DNA from: Pogostemon cablin
Taxonomy: Eukaryota > Streptophyta > Magnoliopsida > Lamiales > Lamiaceae
DNA: 64,000 nucleotides
NCBI GenBank assembly: GCA_023678885.1
Contig: CM042983.1
Location: forward strand, 25,898,279 to 25,962,278
Direction of reading: 5' to 3'
Notes under the pieces: model-generated
Database searches by the model: none
Seen by the model: only the letters and a program-made list of their open reading frames with translations
What the model was told of the DNA's origin: nothing
Translations under genes and position numbers: made by a program
Part shown: positions 57,818 to 64,000 of the stretch, piece by piece
How the letters are laid out: each line of letters begins with the position of its first letter
Position numbering within the stretch: the stretch's first letter is position 1

Positions 57818-57888
57818 CTCCCTCCACCCGCTTTCAAGTGTTTCAACCTATTAGAGGAAATGGAACCCTTGAAAACGGATGGAAGGAG
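57818..57888 (+). mobile_element. short Stowaway-like MITE (71 bp)
   Basis: CTCCCTCCACCCGCTTTCAA and its reverse TTGAAAACGGATGGAAGGAG with TA at both ends. A partial relative lies at 14282. Confidence 0.75.
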
Positions 57889-57897
57889 TACAATATT

Positions 57898-58345
57898 CAC
57901 TACAACATAAGTGGCATTATGTAACACCAAAAAAATATTACTTAACAAGCTAAAAATGTTATTATAGATCATAAATAACACTTTTTTTTGTGTCGTTGTT
58001 GCCCTTATTATCTAAAGTCTAATGTTACACTTCTTCATCTTATGATAACACCTTATATCAATTTTAACATTTTGTTGTAACACTTACAAAAATGTTACAT
58101 ATACTCTTATGTAACATTACTTTTACTAATGTAACATTATTTTGTTAACACTTTTTGATTTAGCGTAACATTAAATATATTATTTTGTTAACACTTTTAA
58201 ATATAACATAACATTAATTACATTATTTTACTAACACTTTTGAATATAATATAACATTGATTATATAATAATTGTATCACTTTAAAGAATACATGTAACA
58301 CTTTTGTAATACAATATGTAACACATGGGTTAACATTTTAGTATA
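57898..58345 (+). mobile_element. CACTA-like terminus with subterminal repeats
   Basis: Starts CACTACAACATAAG and is followed by many TGTAACATT/AATGTTACA words, including three tandem units of about 43 bp (58140-58265). This is the usual design of a plant CACTA end. No matching right terminus (TTGTAGTG) was found in the window, so the element is truncated or its other end is lost. Confidence 0.5.
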
Positions 58346-59174
58346 TTTAATAATAATAACAATAATAATAATAATAAATTATTATTATTTAAATTAATAC
58401 TATTGTATTTTTATTAAATAATCAATATAAATAAAATTATTAATATTATTTATTATTATTATTAAAATGGCATATTAAATTTCGAAAGTAATAATTATAT
58501 AGCATACAATATCAAAGACACAATATTTCATAGTAAAAACAAGTTCCAAAGTGAAGACAAGGTTAACTTCTATCAAAACAAGCTAGCAACCAATCAATAT
58601 GGTTACATCATCTATCTTAGGAGGATGCATAATTACAATCACCAAAAAAAAAAAAAACATACACACACACAAAACCAGCCAACTGTAGCTTCAAATCTTG
58701 AACGAGAAAACCACAGCACCAACAAACTATATCCGTTCAACAAAAACAGCAAGCCTTGCACTCTGCAAAAATGCAACAGCATGATATCAAATAATTAGCT
58801 TATCAAATAATCCAACAATGAACAATCTCACCACTAAAAGCATACTTATGCACCGACAAACACAAAAAATTTAAATTTTGAAAAAAAATGCTTTTTTATT
58901 TACCAATTGCCACATATTTAAAAGAGTATTGATATGAGAATATAATATCAAAAAGCATTGAACGGCATCCAATCTTTCACAAAACATATTATAAGCATTC
59001 TTAATAATACCAGAAAGCATACATGAGAGAAATGAAAGGACAATGAACCAGTGAAATTTATTGGCTAAAAAATAATGTTATCAAATTTCCCATCACCTTG
59101 TTAGGTTATGTGTAATGCTTCCTAACTACTTAGTTTCTAGATGATGTGAAACCTAAGCATTTTATTGTCTATTT
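58346..59174. other. spacer with ATA/ATT microsatellite, then possible 3' flank of RABC
   Basis: 58348-58470 is an (AAT)n/(ATT)n-rich stretch. The rest is AT-rich with a short A run and CACACA run (about 58645-58672). It lies downstream of the last RABC exon and may include its 3' untranslated region. Confidence 0.4.
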
Positions 59175-59264
59175 TCATTGCCTTCTCACCACAAGTTTCT
59201 GTTTGAAGATATTCCTCTTTACAACAGCTGACTCTTTAGCCAACAAACTTGGTGTCTTCAATAT
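59175..59264 (-). pseudogene. RABC pseudogene segment: last exon
   Basis: Encodes ILKTPSLLAKESAVVKRNIF then KQKLVVRRQ and a TGA at 59175-59177. The family normally continues to a Cys-containing prenylation motif, which is missing. Acceptor TTGACAG at 59265-59271. Confidence 0.85.
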
Positions 59265-59441
59265 CTGTCAAGATTTTTTTTTTCAAATAAAAATTAATTA
59301 ATAAAAAAATATATGTGAATATTTTATCGCAACCATCTAAAGGAATTTTATGGTCAATAGGTTCACATTTCAAGAAAAGAATGACACTTTGTAGGCCTCA
59401 CTATGTGCCAAAGGTCGAGTACTCAGGTGTGAAATACCAAC

Positions 59442-59572
59442 CTTCAATAAAAGTTCTTCAAAACATAGCTCCACATTTACTCTTGTTTTTGCACTGCACT
59501 TAATAAAAAAGGCAGCCACACTCCTTTGCAAAGTTAATTCCTCATTTTTTTATCGGCAGCTCTTTCACTTTT
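59442..59572 (-). pseudogene. RABC pseudogene segment: ECSAKT exon
   Basis: Encodes KSERAADKK, then after a shift GINFAKECGCLF, then after another shift IKCSAKTRVNVELCFEELLL. CSAKT is the conserved G5 motif. Acceptor CTCTTGCAG, donor GTTGGT. Confidence 0.88.
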
Positions 59573-59819
59573 CTGCAAGAGTAAAAGATTATATATATTA
59601 TATATATAAGAACGAGCATAGTACAACGAACCCCCACTATTCAGCCATTTTTAAAATGGGAACTCAGACATGATGCGTTTAAGTGAAGTAGTGTACACTG
59701 ATAAAGACATTACATGATTTGGGGAAAAAAACTATAAAACGGAAGCAAGAATATGAATGTAAAGAATCCAATAATTCCCTAGAAATCGATAATCCTAACA
59801 ACATTACTTTTTAAGATGC

Positions 59820-59945
59820 CTTATCTATTTTATTTCTGACTAACATCCTATTACAATCTTGATTTAATTGTTGGGTAGAGGTTAACTTATTTAGCCCAAA
59901 TATCAGAGAGATTCGTTAAAGTTTCTCTCTGTGTCACGTCATAGA
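59820..59945 (-). pseudogene. RABC pseudogene segment: DVT...NKxD exon
   Basis: Encodes YDVTQRETLTNLSDIWAK, then TAA (about 59888), then VNLYPT, a 7-base insertion causing a frame change, and QDCNRMLVRNKIDK. NKID is the guanine-specificity motif. The acceptor is TGCTGCAG. The donor position reads GC. Confidence 0.88.
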
Positions 59946-60431
59946 CTGCAGCACATAAGAAAATTTAGTTTCTATACATGCGGAGAAATAAATTGTAATA
60001 GAAGAGATGAAATTATGTAAAATCACTTGAAATCATTACTATATTATATTTGTGTGGTCTAAACTGATAGCCCCTTTGCATAACAGAGATTGAAATTGAC
60101 GATCAAGAGTACACCCGTTTTATGGAAAATATGGGCAGACACCATGTGACATATATGAGACAAGGATAATGCAAATGGTAGACAACACTTCCCTGTGTTA
60201 CTACATTCTAATATCCTATGGTGAAAGATAATGTCATGTTGTAGAAAAAATACATTTTGAGGTATGATTCAAATGCCGTTACAAACATACTTCTTTTCTG
60301 TGGTCATCTACTCTCATTCTTTGAGCATCTAGTGTGATAACTGATAATTAACGTTAATTGATATAGAATACAAATTCTTACTCACAAACTAACATAATAT
60401 GATATGAAAAGACAGTAAAGGATACACATAC

Positions 60432-60497
60432 CCATGATGATTCCTTGAGCTCCTCTGTAATATGAACTAGTCAAAGTCCTAATTTGTTCATGTCCAG
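60432..60497 (-). pseudogene. RABC pseudogene segment: switch II exon
   Basis: Encodes GHEQIRTLTSSYYRGAQGII then M. Acceptor GCTGCAG (60498-60504), donor GTATGT (60431-60426); 66 nt with 2/1 phases that fit the next exon. The usual GQERF is GHEQI, which would remove the residue that positions the catalytic water. Confidence 0.9.
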
Positions 60498-60504
60498 CTG
60501 CAGC

Positions 60505-61080
60505 ACCAGAATATTGATTACAGAAACCATATAGGTCATGAAATATTTGATTTAATGTATGTAAAATCATCTAGATGTAACCGCCAAGAAATTCCCGCAA
60601 GAAAATAAGCAATAAAACTTTATGGTTTCATTAACAGCAACAACAACGAACCAGGTTACTGCTGTCAACCATATTTATTGTAATTAACCACACCAGCCAT
60701 AAATGACTTCTCAAGTGTCAACTAACCAAATTGCAGAGAACACTTAGCTAAATAGATGAACAAAAAAAAAAGATCCAACTCATTTCAATATAAGTTAAAT
60801 CCAGATTACAGCACCTAATACAACTGAACAGAACTCATTGTCTCATTCAAAACCTGTGGATGAAAAGAAGTATTTATTCCCCTCCAAAATAGCAGAACAA
60901 ACTGTAGCTGTAACAAAAATGCAGCATTCCATTAGATATTCATAACTGTAAGATCCCTCAATACTTAGCAATCTATTAGTTTAATAAACATATTATTCAT
61001 GATGAAAGACAAGGACAACTAGAAGGGGAGAGAAGGAGATGAGTTTGAGTACATATTTATCAAAAAAGATTTTATAATTA
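60505..61080. other. intron or flank upstream of the RABC pseudogene
   Basis: No exon for the N-terminal GTPase motifs is visible; AT-rich, nothing recognised. Confidence 0.4.
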
Positions 61081-61099
61081 ACATTAATTAACATCAATA

Positions 61100-61450
61100 G
61101 TAGCTTTTTGACAGATTTTGCAGCAGCCTATGCTTTAGTAATCTTTCCATAATTTCTCACTCAAAATTTCAAAATGCAAAATTCAAAACTGTTTAAGAAC
61201 TAGACCTACATAGCTTTTTCCAGTGATGTATGCCTTGAAGCCAATTCAATGTTAAAAAAGCAGATTTCAGCATTAATAGACAACCTCTTTACAAATTTTG
61301 CAACTGAAACTGTCGTACTTTAGTAATCTTACCATAACTTCTCAATTAAATTTCTTAAATGAAAATTTCTAAGTTATTTAGAAACTAGACATGGCTCTCG
61401 AATATGTATGCCAAGAAGCCTGTCTTAGAAAACAGATTTATTGGTTAATA
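61100..61450. repeat. diverged duplication of about 175 bp
   Basis: Two related units (about 61104-61250 and 61278-61425) share TTTAGTAATCTTACCATAA, AACTTCTCA-AAATTT, GAACTAGACAT and TGTATGCC-TGAAGCC with many differences. Such text occurs in gypsy LTRs of plants, so this may be LTR-derived. Confidence 0.5.
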
Positions 61451-61859
61451 GACAATCTGTTTACATATGCATGAGATTTAGATTCAGAAGAAAAAGGATC
61501 TAATCTTACGTTAATAATTTGAGCATAACTTAATAAGATGAAATTTATATAGGAATTCAAAGAATTGGAAGGATTATGACATATATGTAATCTCAGAAAC
61601 TATTACTTTGGAATATTTCTGGAGTGAAAAAGCAAGGATTGTGATATGAATGTAAAATTTCATCATTGGTAATCACAAATATTAATAATAGCAACTTAAT
61701 CAAGATAATTTTTCAGTTCAAGATTTAGAAAATAACTGGAAGCTATAAATTAGTGAAAACTTCGCACATGGGTAATTATCCAGTAATCTACATCATTTTG
61801 ATTTGCATAAATTTGGAAAGAGTTGGTCTCAAAATTAGACGTGATGAGATTGAATCAGT

Positions 61860-62030
61860 ATCTTCGCCAATCGATTAGACCTCGATTCGACCTAATGCCC
61901 AGGTCGAATCCCCCTGTCGTGGTCGAATCCACATTCTGTACATGTTGTGTTGCCAATTCGACCTGAAGGGATGGTTGAATTGATCTCCTTCAGATCGAAT
62001 TGCACTTCTGCTTCGCCCAAACTGATGGCT
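61860..62030. repeat. GGTCGAAT/ATTCGACC motif cluster
   Basis: ATTCGACC or GGTCGAAT, exact or with one change, occurs about seven times in 150 bases in both orientations (61873, 61892, 61920, 61957, 61970, 61994 and others). It is probably part of a repeat-element LTR. Confidence 0.6.
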
Positions 62031-62199
62031 TCGACTTGTTTTCTTGAGTTTTCAACACTTCCACTCTGATTTTCTTCGAAAAACCACTCAAATAGCTCCA
62101 ACAACACCTGATTCATGCCTTTTCACAATATATATCGGTTTACAATCAATTTCAACCTTCAAACACTCTATAATAGCACAAATTCAGGTGCAAGATTCG

Positions 62200-63300
62200 T
62201 GTATTAATATACTCATCAAACCCCCAAACTTGTTGCTCGTCCCGAGGCAATGCAATCAAACCAAGAAGTCGTGTATAATTCACGAAGATCACCAAGTACA
62301 ACACATATTACACATGCAATTTCATCAATTAAAGACAAGTATTTCCTGCATCATATATATCATTCATGCAAAACATCACTCAATCATATTACCATTCGGA
62401 GTACCAAGTCATCAAGCTCACAAGATAAGTGTTTCCTCTCTCACTCAAGTGCTAGTTGCACTTAACAGATTAGTGTATATGCTCATACTCAATCCATACT
62501 CACGCGTAACCATAAGCTTGGCAAGGGTCTCTAAAATTAACTCATAATCCACTTATAACTGGGATCACAAAGGACTTGTTTTTGGGTTGTAATGTTGGCT
62601 CTTTGGTAAGGGTAGGAAAATTTTGATAAGTGACTCAAACATTAGTAGAGAGTTACCTTGGAGGTTCTTGCTTTCTTCATCGGCTACATATTTTCCTCCA
62701 ATTTCTTCTCTTGCACTTGCAATTTTTGAATTTCTTTCTATTCCTTGCATCAACATCGTTCTTCTTTTGATAACTCGGGTATTGGTTGTAGGCACTATCC
62801 TTTTTAATCAAGGTACCAATTTCAGGCAATACTCCTAAAAAAGATTTAACCATACTCTTCCTCTTTCTATTCCACTTAACCATCATTCTATCTTCCTTCT
62901 TCTTCTCGCAACACTTATTCACCTAAACTCTCTACTAATGAATAGGGTATTTAAACAAAGCTCACGTATTTATATATGAGCTGTATAGGCAATTTTAAAT
63001 TCTTAATGACATGATCATGTTTATAAACTTCACCTTTTATTGATATATGTAGAACTTATTTGTGCTGAATTTGGAAATTTAGTTTAGACATGGGCAAAGA
63101 TGTTCATAAATTGTAAGGTTATCTTAAATTGTTGTGTATTGTTATATGTAGAACTTATTTATGCTAAATTATTAATTTAGTTTAGACATGGTAAAAGATG
63201 TTCATAAATTGTAAGCTTATCTTAAATTGCTGTATTATGCAGATTATGTAATCAAATTAATTATAATTAGGTGCTATTTATCATTTAATGTATATATAGA
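62200..63300. other. retroelement-like flank, no gene
   Basis: ACCCCCAAACTTGTTGCTCG with TCCCGAGGCAA (about 62218-62250) is a phrase seen next to gypsy elements in plants. The open frames on both strands (62044-62547, 62565-62922) overlap and are low in complexity. Near 63050-63110 and 63140-63200 a block containing TATGTAGAACTTATTT and GATGTTCATAAATTGTAAG is duplicated. Confidence 0.4.
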
Positions 63301-63329
63301 CTCTGATGGGCATTTTCTCAACACATAAT

Positions 63330-64000
63330 TAATCCTCAAGTATGAAGGATATCAATTGTAGTTTCGAAGGTGACCAAGTTATATATCGAATCCAAGGAAC
63401 GGATAAATATCAATTTAATTATACTCTAGTAAACTAAGACTATGTTGGAAATTATAATGGTCGTGATTTTGTAATTAAGTAACAACTATTAATTGAAATA
63501 GCAAGTAAAAATAACAAGAAGAAGAGATAAGTAAGATGTGATCAAGTAAGATTGTAGGTATTTCGTCAGGTAATCCAGTTCCACTTATTAATCTCCCTTT
63601 CGTGTGACGGTGTCCGACTCTGCCTTGTGGTTTATGAACGCATCACTAAACCATGCAAATTCACTCTATAGACACAAGTAAATATGCATATGACACGTGT
63701 GAATATCTTCAGAGCAAGATGTATACTTTACCCCCCTTTCTAGGCACTATCATAATCAATTATTTCCCGTGCACTTAGTACTCTAACTCGATTTGACCTC
63801 CCTTTATAGGTACTATAAAGTTATACTCTTTATCCTACTTATTGACACAAATATGATTCAATTAACAAGTATTCATATAAAATAGATCAAATAAGACTCA
63901 GGAATCCCTTCACTTAGAATTATAACATAAACCCTGCTCAGCAGTGAACGCACTCAACCAATAACCAAGTTATGTATTCAGACTCTACCCAACAATTATT
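63330..64000 (-). repeat. probable LTR or leader of a gypsy-type element, runs off the edge
   Basis: The reverse complement near 63375-63405 contains CCTTGGATTCGATATATAAC, like the R/U5 phrase of Athila/Tat elements, and CACCCCCTTTCTAGG-type text follows (about 63730). No coding frame. The outer boundary is beyond the window. Confidence 0.4.

Larger units (their letters stand above)
59175..60497 (-). pseudogene. RABC (Rab18-type) small GTPase pseudogene, last four exons
   Basis: Four minus-strand segments match, in order, plant RABC GTPases (Rab18 homologues): 60432-60497, 59820-59945, 59442-59572 and 59175-59264. They cover the switch II region to near the C-terminus; exons for the P-loop and switch I are not found. 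Damage: the catalytic Gln of switch II is His (AGHEQIRTLTSSYYRGAQG); TAA in the second segment; an insertion-type shift near 59850; frameshifts in the third segment; a GC donor after the second; and a last exon that ends without a C-terminal Cys pair. Introns are kept, so this is not a retro-copy. Confidence 0.87.

Noticed and set aside
62044..62922. Plus- and minus-strand frames of 70-167 codons
   Set aside because: They lie in repeat-like text with no motif and poor codon structure.
1..64000. tRNA and rRNA genes
   Set aside because: Only 12-16 base complements of the tRNA-iMet 3' end (primer-binding sites) were found; no cloverleaf or rRNA sequence was recognised by eye.

Overview
This is nuclear DNA of a flowering plant, almost certainly a eudicot. 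The evidence is Ty1/copia and Ty3/gypsy LTR retrotransposons primed by initiator tRNA-Met, many Stowaway MITEs beginning CTCCCTCCGTCCC, a plastid psaB fragment, and two decayed intron-containing plant genes. I see no complete intact host gene. The window is a repeat-rich locus in which two older genes were taken apart by successive insertions. Boundaries come from terminal motifs and target-site duplications (TSDs) read by eye.

Layout. 1-6499: copia element A on the minus strand, with its 5' LTR at 5020-6499 and its 3' part outside the window. 6500-7594 and 14099-14281: pieces of an unrecognised host gene, split by gypsy element J (7595-14093, TSD AAATC), which has two LTRs but no coding region. 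The 5' LTR of J carries a hAT element (7633-8523) and an organellar insert (about 9230-10641, including psaB). 14326-20438: copia element B on the plus strand, same family as A, lacking its 5' LTR. 20439-22287: part of a third copia, C, on the minus strand. 22288-50949: a minus-strand pseudogene of homogentisate solanesyltransferase (HST, plastoquinone pathway) spread over about 28 kb. Its introns hold a 2-kb hAT (itself holding a Stowaway and a second hAT) and copia D (25447-30320). One coding exon is split by copia E (30511-49673, TSD TATAA).

Element E is a nest. Inside it sits F (35784-47135), of the A/B family, and inside F sit a solo LTR of the same family (G, 38989-40377) and a gypsy solo LTR (H, 43522-45221). 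LTR divergence by eye is about 3% for E, 2% for D and 0.8% for F, which agrees with the nesting order. The interior of F is far more decayed than its LTRs, which suggests that it moved as an already dead copy using proteins supplied by relatives.

51-58 kb is a cluster of DNA elements: a palindromic Mutator-like element with an array of hairpins (51669-52334), about ten Stowaways and a CACTA-like terminus (57898). 59175-60497 is a minus-strand RABC (Rab18-type) small GTPase pseudogene. From 61 kb to the end the sequence is repeat-derived with no identifiable gene.

The observations most worth following are: the HST exon split by E; the young LTRs around dead interiors; an intact 181-codon reading frame in the leader of E placed just after a splice-acceptor-like site; the hairpin array at 52 kb; and the U3 repeat array of H just upstream of its TATA box.
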